From positions 34,498-98,497 of the forward strand of contig NZ_JXDG01000021.1 in assembly GCF_000820515.1 (NCBI RefSeq): 64,000 nt of DNA, read 5' to 3'. The translations under genes were made by a program, and so were the position numbers. Each line of letters opens with the position of its first letter. Position 1 is the first letter of the stretch. The notes beneath the pieces are model-generated. The model was given only the letters and a program-made list of their open reading frames with translations. It was not told the DNA's origin and did not search any database. Positions 7,872 to 17,205 of this stretch are shown here, piece by piece. This DNA is from Pseudomonas batumici (GTDB lineage Bacteria > Pseudomonadota > Gammaproteobacteria > Pseudomonadales > Pseudomonadaceae).

Positions 7872-8212
7872 ACCGAGAAACCGGCGCCGCCATCAGCCTC
7901 CCGGAACATATCGTCCAGTCCATCGCCGATATCTTGACCACCCGTCTCGGTACTCGCGTCATGCGTCGCGAATACGGCTGCCTATTGCCCGAACTAATCG
8001 ACCAGCCCTACAACGATGCCACCCGCCTGCGAGCCTACGCGGCCACCGCCATGGGGCTGATGCTGTGGGAGCCTCGTATCAGCGTCAGCCGCGTGCAGTT
8101 CCTCGGCGGCAACCTGCAAGGCAAAGCGGTGCTCGACCTGGAAGGCACGCTGATTGACAGCAACGAGCCCTTCAGCTTGAGCATTCCCCTGCAACTGGGG
8201 GGCAGCGCATGA
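7868..8212 (+). CDS. W: Baseplate wedge protein (P2 gpW family)
   Basis: This 114-residue protein of the gpW/gp25-like family forms part of the baseplate wedge. Family features are the internal IADILTTRLGTRVMRREYGCLLPELIDQP and a C-terminal beta-rich SLSIPLQL. ATGA overlaps tie it to V and J. P2 W is 115 residues. Confidence 0.93.
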   Translation: MNRETGAAISLPEHIVQSIADILTTRLGTRVMRREYGCLLPELIDQPYNDATRLRAYAATAMGLMLWEPRISVSRVQFLGGNLQGKAVLDLEGTLIDSNEPFSLSIPLQLGGSA

Positions 8213-9120
8213 ATACCTTCAGCATCATCGACCTGAGCCAACTGCCGCCGCCGCAGATCGTCGAACAGATCGATTACGAGCAGATCCTGGCCGAGCGAAA
8301 GGCCTACGCCATCAGCCTCTGGCCGCCAGAGGAACAGGCCGAAATCGCCGCCCGCCTCGCTTTGGAGTCTGAGCCACTGACCAAGCTGATTGAGGAGAAC
8401 GCCTACCGCGAAACGATCTGGCGGCAGCGGGTCAATGAGGCCGCCGTCGCCAACATGCTCGCCACCGCCGAACGTAGCGACCTGGATAATCTGGCCGCCA
8501 ACTTCAACGTCCAGCGCCTGGTCGTGCAGGCCGGCAATGCCGCCGCCATCCCGCCAATTCCGCAGATCATGGAGAGCGACGAAAGCTTGCGTGAACGGGC
8601 GCAAATGGCCTGGGAAGGCCTGAGCACCGCCGGCCCGCGCAACAGCTACATCTTTCACGCCCGGGCTGCGGATGGCCGCGTGGGCGATGCCACAGCAGAG
8701 AGCCCATCGCCTGCCGTCGCCGTGGTTACGGTGCAGGGCCTGCTCGGCGATGGAAGCGCAGATCCTACATTGCTGACTGTGGTGAACACCTACCTCAGTG
8801 ACGACGACCGGCGTCCCGTTGCCGACCGCCTGACCGTCCAGAGTGCGCAGGTCATCAATTACCAGGTCAATGCCACGCTCTACCTGAACACCAGTGGCCC
8901 CGAGTCCGAGCCAATCCTTGCCGCCGCAGAGAAGCGCCTACTGGCCTACGTCCGACAGCGTCGTCGCCTGGCGATGGAAGTGTCGGAGTCAGCCGTGCAC
9001 GCCGCACTGCACGTCGAGGGCGTGCGCAAGGTGGTTTTAACCGACTGGATCGATATCAAAGCAACGGCCTATCAGGCGCCCTATTGCACTGACGTGAATA
9101 TCGTTGCGGGGGTTGAGTAA
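8209..9120 (+). CDS. J: Baseplate assembly protein J (P2 gpJ family)
   Basis: This 303-residue gpJ-family baseplate protein sits at the edge of the plate together with gpW and gpI. Characteristic stretches are YEQILAERKAYAISLWP near the start, ESDESLRERAQMAWEGLSTAGPRNSY in the middle and the C-terminal GVRKVVLTDWIDI. P2 J is 302 residues. It overlaps W by ATGA and I by one base. Confidence 0.94.
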   Translation: MNTFSIIDLSQLPPPQIVEQIDYEQILAERKAYAISLWPPEEQAEIAARLALESEPLTKLIEENAYRETIWRQRVNEAAVANMLATAERSDLDNLAANFNVQRLVVQAGNAAAIPPIPQIMESDESLRERAQMAWEGLSTAGPRNSYIFHARAADGRVGDATAESPSPAVAVVTVQGLLGDGSADPTLLTVVNTYLSDDDRRPVADRLTVQSAQVINYQVNATLYLNTSGPESEPILAAAEKRLLAYVRQRRRLAMEVSESAVHAALHVEGVRKVVLTDWIDIKATAYQAPYCTDVNIVAGVE

Positions 9121-9740
9121 TGGCCGAACCCTCGCTGCTCCCGCGCACCGCCACCGAGCTGGAGCGCCTGGCCGCTGAAGCCCTGGCACAGATCCAACGT
9201 GTACCGGTTCCTCTGCGACAGCTCTACAACCCCGACACATGCCCCGCTGCCCTACTGCCCTACCTGGCCTGGGCCTTCTCTGTTGATCGCTGGAACAGCA
9301 ACTGGACCGAAGCCGCCAAGCGAGCGGCGATCCGTGCGGCCTACGCCATCCACTCACGCAAGGGCACCATCGGCGCCCTGCGCCGGGTTGTCGAACCATT
9401 GGGCTACCTGATCGAGGTGCTGGAGTGGTGGCAGACAGTACCTTTGGGCGTGCCCGGCACATTCGCCCTCAAGGTCGGAGTACTCGATACCGGCATCACT
9501 GAAGAGATGTACCAGGAACTGACCTGGCTTATCGACGACGCCAAACCCCTCACACGCCACCTGATCGGGCTCGCCATCAGCCTCGAAACGCATGGCAGTT
9601 TGAACATCAGCGTCGCCCTGTACGAAGGTGACGTCATCGACATTTACCCACCGGTGATGCGTGACATCGAGGTCACGGGCCGCTTCGGAGCGGTCGGTCG
9701 CGAACACTCCATCGATACCCTGGACGTTTACCATGATTGA
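9120..9740 (+). CDS. I: Tail protein I (P2 gpI family)
   Basis: This 206-residue gpI-family baseplate protein connects the plate to the tail fibres. Family features are LLPRTATELERLAAEALA, the DTCPAALLPYLAWAFSVDRWN stretch and the HSRKGTIGALRR helix. The start overlaps the J stop; its end overlaps the tail fibre start by 8 bases. Confidence 0.94.
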   Translation: MAEPSLLPRTATELERLAAEALAQIQRVPVPLRQLYNPDTCPAALLPYLAWAFSVDRWNSNWTEAAKRAAIRAAYAIHSRKGTIGALRRVVEPLGYLIEVLEWWQTVPLGVPGTFALKVGVLDTGITEEMYQELTWLIDDAKPLTRHLIGLAISLETHGSLNISVALYEGDVIDIYPPVMRDIEVTGRFGAVGREHSIDTLDVYHD

Positions 9741-11292
9741 CGCTAACTCGCAGTTTTTCGCCATCCTGACCCAAGTCGGCGAGGCCAAGCAGGCGAACGC
9801 CGACGCGCTCGGCCGCCCTTGGCTGATCACAGACATGGGCGTCGGTGATGCCAACGGCACCGACCCTGTGCCGGATCGCCTGCAAACCCGCTTGATAAAC
9901 GAATGGCGCCGCCGGCCGCTGAACCAGCTCAAGATTGACCCGGTCAACCCGGCGGTGATCATCGCCGAGCAGATTATCCCCGCCGACGAGGGTGGCAAGT
10001 GGATACGGGAGATTGGCTTGTACGACGCCGACGGGGACCTGGTGGCGGTAGCGAACTGCGCACCCAGCTTCAAGCCGGTTCTGTCGCAAGGCTCCGGCCG
10101 CACGCAAATTGTGCGGATGAACCTGATCGTCTCCAGTGCCGGCAACATCACTCTGAAGATCGATCCGGCGGTAGTGCTGGCGACCCGTGAGTTTGTCGAA
10201 CAACGGATCATGGAGGAGCTGTACAAGCTTGACAGCAAACAGTCGGTTCGCGTGGCGACCACTGCCAATATCGTACTGGCCGGCCTTCAAACCATCGATA
10301 CTGTCGCGCTGGTCGCCGGTGATCGGGTGCTGGTGAAGAATCAGACGGTTGCCAAGGATAACGGTTTGTATATCGCGGACGCCGGTGTATGGAAACGCTC
10401 GCTCGATGCCGACACCAGTGCCAAAGTCACCTCAGCGCTGCTGGTGTCTATCGAGCAAGGCGCTACATTGGCCGATAGTCGCTGGCAATTGGTGACAGAT
10501 GGCTCGATTGTCCTGGGCACCACCGCTCTGACTTTTCAGGACGTTACCTTTGGATTAGCACCGCTCAGATCCCCCGCTTTTCTGGATAATCCAACGACCC
10601 CCACTGCGGCTCAGTTCGACAGTAGTAAATTGTTGGCGTCGACGGATTTTGTGCAGAGGGCAATAGGCAGCTTCGCTAAAAGTGAATCGATAGAAGGGGG
10701 CAATGTAACGCTGACTGCTGCGCATATCGGTGCTCGGATTGAAATGTCTTCGGGCGGCACCCTCACGCTACCCAACGCGAACTTGCTGCCTAAAGGCTCC
10801 TCGATCCTGATTACGACCTCTCTCGGGGCCGGAGTGGTAAATCTAGCAGTTCAAGCTGGGGGTGTGCTCGCACTGAATAACGTTAGCGTTGTGACTCCAT
10901 ACTCAATGTCCAGTGGGTCGGACCTCCTGCTGGTATCCGATGGGTCTGTATGGCGTGGCCATGCAAGTCTTGAGTGCCTGAGAACTTCACAACTATTTGC
11001 CGCCACTTTTGGTATCACTGGCATTCAAAAACTACCTAGTGGTGACATTGAAATGTGGGGGATAACGGGCGGAGCTGCGGCGGGAGTAATCGCGCCGGTC
11101 ACGTTTCCGATGGCGTTCCCTAACGCTTGTACGAATATCCAGATGACCTATGTCGACGCGGGGACACAGTCTCCTGCGTCGCGTGGCGGCCCCGTTCAGG
11201 TCGGTAATTTTACAAATACGGGGTTTAACTATTCCCATTCGGGCAGCAGTAGCGGTGCCGCTCAGCACTTCTGGCGTGCCAAGGGTAATTAA
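9733..11292 (+). CDS. H: Tail fibre protein (P2 gpH-like)
   Basis: This 519-residue fibre protein has a conserved N-terminal attachment domain (IDANSQFFAILTQVGEAKQANADALG, then MGVGDANGTDPVPD). The middle carries a beta repeat module with LVAGDRVLVKNQT, seen in many phage fibres. The C terminus (from about 340) is Ser/Gly/Thr-rich and variable, with a visible fall in GC. The C-terminal tip decides receptor binding and usually varies among related phages. The ATG at 9733 starts the conserved domain; the longer upstream reading runs inside gene I. The chaperone gene G follows 9 bp later. Confidence 0.92.
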   Translation: MIDANSQFFAILTQVGEAKQANADALGRPWLITDMGVGDANGTDPVPDRLQTRLINEWRRRPLNQLKIDPVNPAVIIAEQIIPADEGGKWIREIGLYDADGDLVAVANCAPSFKPVLSQGSGRTQIVRMNLIVSSAGNITLKIDPAVVLATREFVEQRIMEELYKLDSKQSVRVATTANIVLAGLQTIDTVALVAGDRVLVKNQTVAKDNGLYIADAGVWKRSLDADTSAKVTSALLVSIEQGATLADSRWQLVTDGSIVLGTTALTFQDVTFGLAPLRSPAFLDNPTTPTAAQFDSSKLLASTDFVQRAIGSFAKSESIEGGNVTLTAAHIGARIEMSSGGTLTLPNANLLPKGSSILITTSLGAGVVNLAVQAGGVLALNNVSVVTPYSMSSGSDLLLVSDGSVWRGHASLECLRTSQLFAATFGITGIQKLPSGDIEMWGITGGAAAGVIAPVTFPMAFPNACTNIQMTYVDAGTQSPASRGGPVQVGNFTNTGFNYSHSGSSSGAAQHFWRAKGN

Positions 11293-11301
11293 GGGGGATC
11301 T

Positions 11302-11727
11302 ATGTATTACTGCGCAACCGACGGCGGTTTCTACGATTTAGAGTTTCATGGCGCCATTCCAGAGGGCTCAGTGGAGATCACTGATGAGGTCTATGCAGCC
11401 TTGAAGACCGGTCAGGAAAAGGGCAAATGGATAGTGGTGGGGGAGCAGGGTTACCCGGCACTCATTGACCCACTACCACCGACTGATGAGGTTCTAAGGG
11501 CCATTGAACGGCGGTGGCGTGATGCGCGCTTGTTGGAAACGGACGGCGTTGTTTCGCGGCACCGCGATGAGTTAGAGCAAGGTTCAGAAACAACATTAAC
11601 GGCCACGCAGTATGCCGAGCTTCAGGTATACCGACGTCAGTTGCGCGACTGGCCACAAGGGGCCGAGTTTCCACTTGCGGATCATCGCCCAGCCGCACCG
11701 CCCTGGCTGGCTGAACAAGCCCAATAA
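11302..11727 (+). CDS. G: Tail fibre assembly chaperone (P2 gpG-like)
   Basis: This 141-residue protein of the caudovirales tail fibre assembly family helps fibres trimerise and is usually matched to the fibre tip. Visible features are MYYCATDGGFYDLEFHG.IPEGSVEIT near the start and YRRQLRDWPQGAEFPL near the end. A strong Shine-Dalgarno (aagggggat) precedes the ATG. It is the last gene of the V-G block and runs into a terminator. Confidence 0.92.
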   Translation: MYYCATDGGFYDLEFHGAIPEGSVEITDEVYAALKTGQEKGKWIVVGEQGYPALIDPLPPTDEVLRAIERRWRDARLLETDGVVSRHRDELEQGSETTLTATQYAELQVYRRQLRDWPQGAEFPLADHRPAAPPWLAEQAQ

Positions 11728-11749
11728 CGCCCTGACCGGGCGTTTTTTT
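11726..11749 (+). terminator. Rho-independent terminator of the V-G operon
   Basis: Stem AACGCCC / GGGCGTT with a 5-nt loop (tgacc), followed by seven Ts. It starts within the G stop codon and lies just before PF, separating the V and F transcripts. Confidence 0.9.
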
Positions 11750-11761
11750 ATTCAAGCGTTC

Positions 11762-11780
11762 TGTAGCCCCACCCGCTACA
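11762..11780 (+). promoter_or_regulatory. Candidate Ogr-binding dyad of late promoter PF
   Basis: TGTAG-N9-CTACA, identical in arms to the PO site at 40-58. It follows the V-G terminator and precedes the sheath gene by about 87 bp (centre to ATG), the position of PF in P2. Confidence 0.7.
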
Positions 11781-11857
11781 AGCCTTCACGCTCGCTCATC
11801 CGGCGCGCGCGCGGCAGCCTGTGCACTGTCACTCCATTCACTGCGCAGGCAAAACCC

Positions 11858-13027
11858 ATGGCCGACTATCTTCACGGCGTGCGGGTCATCGAACTCAACG
11901 ACGGCACCCGCCCCATTCGCACCATCCCCACCGCTGTCATCGGCCTGGTTTGCACTGCCGACGACGCTGACGCCACTGTATTTCCGTTCGACACGCCGGT
12001 GCTGCTGACCAACGTACAAACCGCCATCGGCAAAGCCGGTGTGAAAGGTACCCTCGCCGTCAGCCTGCAAGCCATCGCCGACCAGACCAAGCCTTACGTC
12101 ATCGTGGTGCGGGTCAAGGAAGGTCCGACCGAAGCTGAAACCACCAGCGCCCTGATCGGCACCACCACCGCAGACGGCAAATACACCGGCATGAAAGCCC
12201 TGCTCGCCGCCAAGGCCAAAGTCGGCCTGGTGCCACGCATTCTCGGCGTGCCGGGATTGGACAGCCAACCGGTGGCCACCGCCCTGGTCGCCATCGGCCA
12301 ACAGCTGCGCGCCTTCAACTACGTCAGCGCCTGGGACTGCAAAACCAAGGAAGAGGCTGTCGCCTACCGCGAAAACTTTGGTGCACGGGAAGTCATGGTG
12401 ATTTGGCCGGACTTCCAGAACTGGGACACCGTCACCAGCAAAACCGTCAACGCCGCCGCTGTGGCCCGCGCCCTCGGCCTGCGCGCCAAGATCGACCAGG
12501 AAACGGGCTGGCACAAAACCCTGTCCAACGTCGCCGTCAACGGCGTGACCGGCATCAGCGCCGACGTGTTCTGGGATCTGCAAAACCCGGCCACCGACGC
12601 CAACTACCTCAACAGCAACGAAGTCACCACGCTGATCAACGAGGGCGGCTTCCGCTTCTGGGGCAGCCGCACCTGCAGCGACGATCCGCTGTTTGCGTTC
12701 GAGAATTACACCCGCACCGCGCAGATCCTTGCCGACACCATGGCCGAAGCACACATGTGGGCCATCGACAAACCAATGCACGCCTCCCTGGTGCGCGACA
12801 TCATCGAAGGCGTCAACGCCAGGTTCCGCGAGCTGATCGCATCGGGTTACCTGATAGGTGGCAGTTGCTGGTTCCCCGAAGACATCAACGACAAGGACAC
12901 CCTCAAGGCCGGCAAGCTGTTCCTCGACTACGACTACACGCCCGTGCCACCGCTGGAAGACCTCACCCTGCGTCAGCGCATCACCGACCGCTACCTGATG
13001 GACTTCGCTACCAAGATCAATAGCTAA
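11858..13027 (+). CDS. FI: Tail sheath protein (P2 gpFI family)
   Basis: This 389-residue contractile sheath protein wraps the tail tube and contracts on infection. The start ADYLHGVRVIELNDGTRPIRTIPTAVIGLV is the family signature, and the C terminus DLTLRQRITDRYLMDFATKI is also typical; P2 FI is 396 residues. The ATG at 11858 gives the standard N terminus; the open frame extends 82 codons upstream through PF and is not coding there. Confidence 0.96.
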   Translation: MADYLHGVRVIELNDGTRPIRTIPTAVIGLVCTADDADATVFPFDTPVLLTNVQTAIGKAGVKGTLAVSLQAIADQTKPYVIVVRVKEGPTEAETTSALIGTTTADGKYTGMKALLAAKAKVGLVPRILGVPGLDSQPVATALVAIGQQLRAFNYVSAWDCKTKEEAVAYRENFGAREVMVIWPDFQNWDTVTSKTVNAAAVARALGLRAKIDQETGWHKTLSNVAVNGVTGISADVFWDLQNPATDANYLNSNEVTTLINEGGFRFWGSRTCSDDPLFAFENYTRTAQILADTMAEAHMWAIDKPMHASLVRDIIEGVNARFRELIASGYLIGGSCWFPEDINDKDTLKAGKLFLDYDYTPVPPLEDLTLRQRITDRYLMDFATKINS

Positions 13028-13030
13028 ACC

Positions 13031-13056
13031 GGGTCTCCCCGTAAGGGGAGCAACCC
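13031..13056 (+). other. Intercistronic hairpin between sheath and tube genes
   Basis: GGGT-CTCCCC / GGGGAG-(CA)-ACCC with a GTAA loop, 4 bp after the sheath stop, with no T-tract. It may be a weak attenuator or an mRNA stabiliser adjusting the sheath to tube ratio; this role is inference. Confidence 0.5.
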
Positions 13057-13083
13057 CGTGCCAGGACACCGGAGAACACCGCC

Positions 13084-13599
13084 ATGGCAATGCCTCGCAA
13101 ACTCAAAAACCTCAACCTGTTCAACGATGGCAACAACTACTTGGGTGTCGTCAAGTCCGTCACCCTGCCCACCCTTGGCCGCAAGATGGAGGCCTATCGC
13201 GGCGGCGGAATGAACGGCGCGGTCAAGGCCGATCTGGGCATGGGCGACGACGGTATCCAGTTCGACTGGAAAACCGGCGGCCTGGACTTGATCGCGTTGC
13301 GCCAATTCGGTTCTGTGAACGCCTCCGGCGTCATGTTGCGCTTTTCCGGCGCCTTCCAGCAGGACGACACCGGCGAGATCAGCACAGTCGAGGTCGTAGT
13401 GCGCGGTCGCCATGAATCCATCGAAATGGGCGAAGCCAAACCCGGCGAAGACACCGAACACAGCATCAAGACCACGTGCAGCTATTACAAGCTCACCGTC
13501 GACAACGAAGAGATCATCGAAATCGACCTGCTGAACTTCATCGAGAAGGTCAACGGCGTGGACATGCTGGAAAAACAACGTAACGCTCTGGGCATCTGA
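13084..13599 (+). CDS. FII: Major tail tube protein (P2 gpFII family)
   Basis: This 171-residue tail tube subunit forms the inner channel for DNA passage. The start AMPRKLKNLNLFNDGNNYLGVVKSVTLP and the KTTCSYYKLTVDNEEIIEIDLLN ending match FII of P2 (172 residues). A ggagaacacc Shine-Dalgarno, as before the capsid gene, precedes the start. Confidence 0.96.
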   Translation: MAMPRKLKNLNLFNDGNNYLGVVKSVTLPTLGRKMEAYRGGGMNGAVKADLGMGDDGIQFDWKTGGLDLIALRQFGSVNASGVMLRFSGAFQQDDTGEISTVEVVVRGRHESIEMGEAKPGEDTEHSIKTTCSYYKLTVDNEEIIEIDLLNFIEKVNGVDMLEKQRNALGI

Positions 13600-13647
13600 C
13601 CCGCAGCGCTCTCGATCGAAATCCCATAACACCATCAGGAGCACATC

Positions 13648-13977
13648 ATGCTGGAAGAAGAAACCAACACTACATCGTCAGCCGTCGACGACAACATCGT
13701 CACCTTGGACAGCCCCATCAAGCGTGGCAAAACCGAAATCACCGAGGTCACCCTGCGTAAACCGCAGTCCGGCGAGCTGCGCGGTGTTCAACTGGTCGAA
13801 CTGCTGAACATGGACGTCGCCAGCCTGATCAAGGTTCTGCCGCGCATCAGCACCCCCAGCATCACCGCCATTGAAGCCGCCGGCATGGACCCCGCCGATC
13901 TGCTGGCCTGCGGCAGCAAGATCACCGGTTTTTTGTTGCAGAAATCGGTGAAGACGGAGGCATCCCTCGTTGCGTAG
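13648..13977 (+). CDS. E: Tail assembly chaperone gpE (zero-frame product)
   Basis: This 109-residue tail assembly protein is the short form of the E/E+E' pair that lies before the tape measure in P2 phages. The conserved core is VTLRKPQSGELRGVQLVELLNMDVASLIKVLPRIS. Near its 3' end it carries a slippery heptamer, T TTT TTG (13929-13935), in the right phase for -1 slippage into E'. Confidence 0.93.
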   Translation: MLEEETNTTSSAVDDNIVTLDSPIKRGKTEITEVTLRKPQSGELRGVQLVELLNMDVASLIKVLPRISTPSITAIEAAGMDPADLLACGSKITGFLLQKSVKTEASLVA

Positions 13978-14105
13978 AAGACGCCATGGCCGACCTGGCC
14001 GTGGTATTTCACTGGGCACCCGCTGACATGGACCAGTTAGGCCTGCAAGAACTGATGGACTGGCGCGAGCGCGCCAGGATAAGGAGTTCCGCCGATGGCG
14101 AATGA
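13648..14105 (+). CDS. E+E': Tail assembly chaperone gpE+E' fusion by -1 ribosomal frameshift
   Basis: After T TTT TTG the -1 frame is open from 13935 through 14105 with no stop, adding about 57 codons. The added part includes ADLAVVFHWAPADMDQLGLQELMDWRERA, the GpE-family segment known as E' in P2. The same frame also has an internal ATG (13986) that could give a separate 39-residue product. The E' end overlaps the tape measure start by 11 bases. In P2 the ratio of E to E+E' depends on this slippage, and both are needed for tails. Confidence 0.88.
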
Positions 14106-17100
14106 TTTAAAACTGCAGGTTCTGCTCAACGCCGTCGACAAGGCCAGCGGCCCCTTGAAGAAGATCGGCGCAGGTGGCCTGGAGAGCGCCCGCGCACTCA
14201 AGGCTGCCCGAGACCGCTTGAAGGAACTCAACGCCCAGCAAAAGGACGTCAGCGCCTGGCGCGAACTGCAAGCCGCCTCTCGCGAAACCGCTGACGCACT
14301 GGCCGCCAACAACAGGAAAGTCGGAGAACTTGCCCGCGCCACCGCCAAGGTTCGGCAGCAGCTCGCACCCACTCAGGCACTTTTCGAACAATCCCGACTC
14401 AAGGTCGACGCCCTCAAGAACAGTCAGTTTGGACTCAAGCGTGAACTCACCGGAGCGCGCAATGCGCTCGGGCTACTCAGTGATGAACACCGTAAGGCCG
14501 GCGGCCGGATCACCTCGCTCAACGCGGTCATGCAAAAGGGCAACGCCCTGACTCGCGAGCAACATACCGAATACAACCAGCTGGTGGCGGCCCAACGCGA
14601 ACGAAAGGTGCAGTTGGACCAGCTCGCAGCCAAAGAAAAGACCCTGGCCGACCGTTATTCTTTGAGCACCACCCAACTGCGCAGTATGCGGGTGGGCCAC
14701 TCCAACCTGCGAGAAGAAATCCGCCGCCTGGAGATGCCGTTTAAAGCCCAGCTCACGCAGCTCAAACAGCACACCGCCGAGTCAAAACGCCTCGGTGAAC
14801 AGTACGGTTTACAGAAAGGTAAGCTCACCAGCCTGGGCGCACAGCTCAAGGCAACGGGCATCAGCACCAACGCCCTGGGTGCAACCGAACTCAAGCTCAA
14901 GCGCGACATAGACAGCACCACCCAAGCGATGAAAACTCAAATGGGCCGGCTCGACGCACTCAAGCGCAAGCAGGAAAGCCTGGCCAAAGCTCGCAGCGTT
15001 TATGACAAAACCCAGAGCGCCGCTGGCAGCATGGCCGTATCAGGTGCTGCCGGTATGGGTGTGGCCTACGGCATTGGTCGCGGGATCTATGCCCCGCTGC
15101 AAGAGGGCAAGCACTTTGCCCTTGAGGAACAACGTGTTGCTGCCCTGGGGCTGGGCAAAGAAGACACCGGCAAGGCCATTCAATTTGCCAAGGAAATGAA
15201 GACTTACGGCACCAGCGTCACCGAGAACCTGACGCTGGTCCGGGACGCCATGACGGTGTTTGCCGACGAACACGAAGCCGAAATGGTCGCCCCGACACTG
15301 GCAAAAATGAAGTTTGCCAACCACGCCATGTACGGCGAGGAACAGGGCGCAGACAACGAACGTAAGTTCATGGACATGCTCAAGGTGATTGAGTTGCGTG
15401 GCGGGCTCGCCAGTAAGGAAGCCTTCGTCAACCAGGCAGATATCGTGCAGCGCGTCCTCACAGCTACCGGTGGCCGCGTCGGTCCGAACGAATGGTTGAA
15501 CGTCATCAAAACCGGTGGGGTGGCAGCCAAGGGCATCAAGGACGAAGCCTTCTACTACCAGATGGAACCACTGGTACAGGAAATGGGCGGACACCGCGTC
15601 GGTACCGCGATGATGAGCGCCTACTCCAACATCTACCAGGGCAAGACCACAAAGCGCGCCGCCAACAACATGGAGCGACTGGGGCTGGTCGATCCCAAAA
15701 AAGTGAAACACGACAAGGCCGGGCAAATCTCGTTCCTGGACGTCGGCGCCATCAAGGGCAGCAAGATATTCCGTGAGAACCAGTTCGAATGGATGGAGAA
15801 AGTCCTGCTCCCTCAACTGAAGGCCAAGGGCATCACGGAAAAGAGCCAGGTACTGGACACCATCGGCAGCATCTTCTCCAACCGCACGGCATCCAACCTG
15901 TTCGCACAGATGTATTTGCAGCGCGAACAGATCCACAAAAACGCCAAGCTGAATGCCGGTGCCGATGGCATCGACCAACTGTATGAAAAAGGCCAGGGCA
16001 GCGCCCAGGGGCAGGAACTGGAGCTGCTCGCCCAGCGTGCAAATGCCTACCGGGAAATGAGCAACGCAATTCTGCCAACCTACGTCGAAGCCCTGAAAAG
16101 CATCACCGCCGCCATCAAGGAAGTCACGACCTGGATGAAGGAAAACCCCGCTTCGGCAGCGATCATGATGAAAACATTGATGGTGGTTGGCGTCCTGGCG
16201 GCGGCCTTCGGTGCCCTTGCCCTGACGCTCGCCAGCCTGCTCGGGCCGTTTGCCGTCATCAACTTCGGTTTGGGCTTGTTCGGGCTCAAGGCCGGCGGCG
16301 CTGGGCGAGTGGTGCAAGGCCTGTTCCCGACACTGACCGGCCTTGCCCGCAACGCCCTGCCGATGCTCGGCCAGGGCCTTCGTGTGCTCGCCAGCACCCT
16401 CGGCGGTGCACTGATTACCGCATTGCGCGCCGTCAGCATCGCGCTCTGGGGCCTGGCGGCCAACCCGATAGTTTTGATTATCGGGGCAGTGGTCGCCGCC
16501 TTGGCCGGCGCGGCCTACCTGATCTACCAGAACTGGGACGCGGTGAAGGCTTACTTCGTCAACGCCTGGACCGAGATCAAAGCCGGCTTTAGCGGTGGAA
16601 TCGGCGGCATCCTGACGGTAATTGCCAACTTCAGCCCTATCGGGCTGATCTACCAGGCCTTCTCGGGTGTCTTGAGCTACCTGGGCGTCGACCTGCCAAA
16701 CCGCTTCACCGAGTTCGGCAACATGATCGTCAACGGCCTGGTGAATGGCCTGTACGCCGGTCTGGGGCAAATCAAGAGCGCCATCACCTCGATCGGCGAC
16801 TCAACCATCAATTGGTTCAAGGAAAAGCTCGATATTCATAGCCCGTCACGGGTGTTCGCCGAACTGGGCGGCTTCACCATGGCTGGCCTGACACTGGGCC
16901 TGGAGGGCGGAGCCAAAGGCCCGCTCAACGCCATGACCAACACTGCCAAACAACTGACCGCCGCCGGCACCCTGGCGCTCGGCGCGACCTCCATTCCCGC
17001 ACTGGCAGTCGACAACCGCGCGCCGATCACTGGCACAGCCGCATCAGCCTATGACAGCCACGACCACTACGAAATCAATATCCATCCGACCCCTGATATG

Positions 17101-17199
17101 GACGCGCAGGCCATTGCCCGTGCTGTGCGCGCCGAACTGGCCCGTATCCAGAACGAAAAAGGCGCCCGACAGCGCAGCAAACTGTCTGACCTGGAGTAA
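14095..17199 (+). CDS. T: Tail tape measure protein (P2 gpT family)
   Basis: This 1034-residue protein sets tail length and leaves the tail during DNA injection. Residues 1-310 are coiled coil rich in Lys/Gln/Leu. Two hydrophobic clusters follow at about 688-735 and 782-812. The last 150 residues hold the HSPSRVFAELGGFTMAGLTLGLEGG motif common at tape measure C termini. P2 T is 815 residues, so a somewhat longer tail is expected. Confidence 0.94.
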   Translation: MANDLKLQVLLNAVDKASGPLKKIGAGGLESARALKAARDRLKELNAQQKDVSAWRELQAASRETADALAANNRKVGELARATAKVRQQLAPTQALFEQSRLKVDALKNSQFGLKRELTGARNALGLLSDEHRKAGGRITSLNAVMQKGNALTREQHTEYNQLVAAQRERKVQLDQLAAKEKTLADRYSLSTTQLRSMRVGHSNLREEIRRLEMPFKAQLTQLKQHTAESKRLGEQYGLQKGKLTSLGAQLKATGISTNALGATELKLKRDIDSTTQAMKTQMGRLDALKRKQESLAKARSVYDKTQSAAGSMAVSGAAGMGVAYGIGRGIYAPLQEGKHFALEEQRVAALGLGKEDTGKAIQFAKEMKTYGTSVTENLTLVRDAMTVFADEHEAEMVAPTLAKMKFANHAMYGEEQGADNERKFMDMLKVIELRGGLASKEAFVNQADIVQRVLTATGGRVGPNEWLNVIKTGGVAAKGIKDEAFYYQMEPLVQEMGGHRVGTAMMSAYSNIYQGKTTKRAANNMERLGLVDPKKVKHDKAGQISFLDVGAIKGSKIFRENQFEWMEKVLLPQLKAKGITEKSQVLDTIGSIFSNRTASNLFAQMYLQREQIHKNAKLNAGADGIDQLYEKGQGSAQGQELELLAQRANAYREMSNAILPTYVEALKSITAAIKEVTTWMKENPASAAIMMKTLMVVGVLAAAFGALALTLASLLGPFAVINFGLGLFGLKAGGAGRVVQGLFPTLTGLARNALPMLGQGLRVLASTLGGALITALRAVSIALWGLAANPIVLIIGAVVAALAGAAYLIYQNWDAVKAYFVNAWTEIKAGFSGGIGGILTVIANFSPIGLIYQAFSGVLSYLGVDLPNRFTEFGNMIVNGLVNGLYAGLGQIKSAITSIGDSTINWFKEKLDIHSPSRVFAELGGFTMAGLTLGLEGGAKGPLNAMTNTAKQLTAAGTLALGATSIPALAVDNRAPITGTAASAYDSHDHYEINIHPTPDMDAQAIARAVRAELARIQNEKGARQRSKLSDLE

Positions 17200-17205
17200 C
17201 CCACC

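Noticed and set aside
15040..16770. A 576-codon minus-strand frame inside the tape measure gene
   Set aside because: Antisense shadow of gene T with no recognisable domain or ribosome site.
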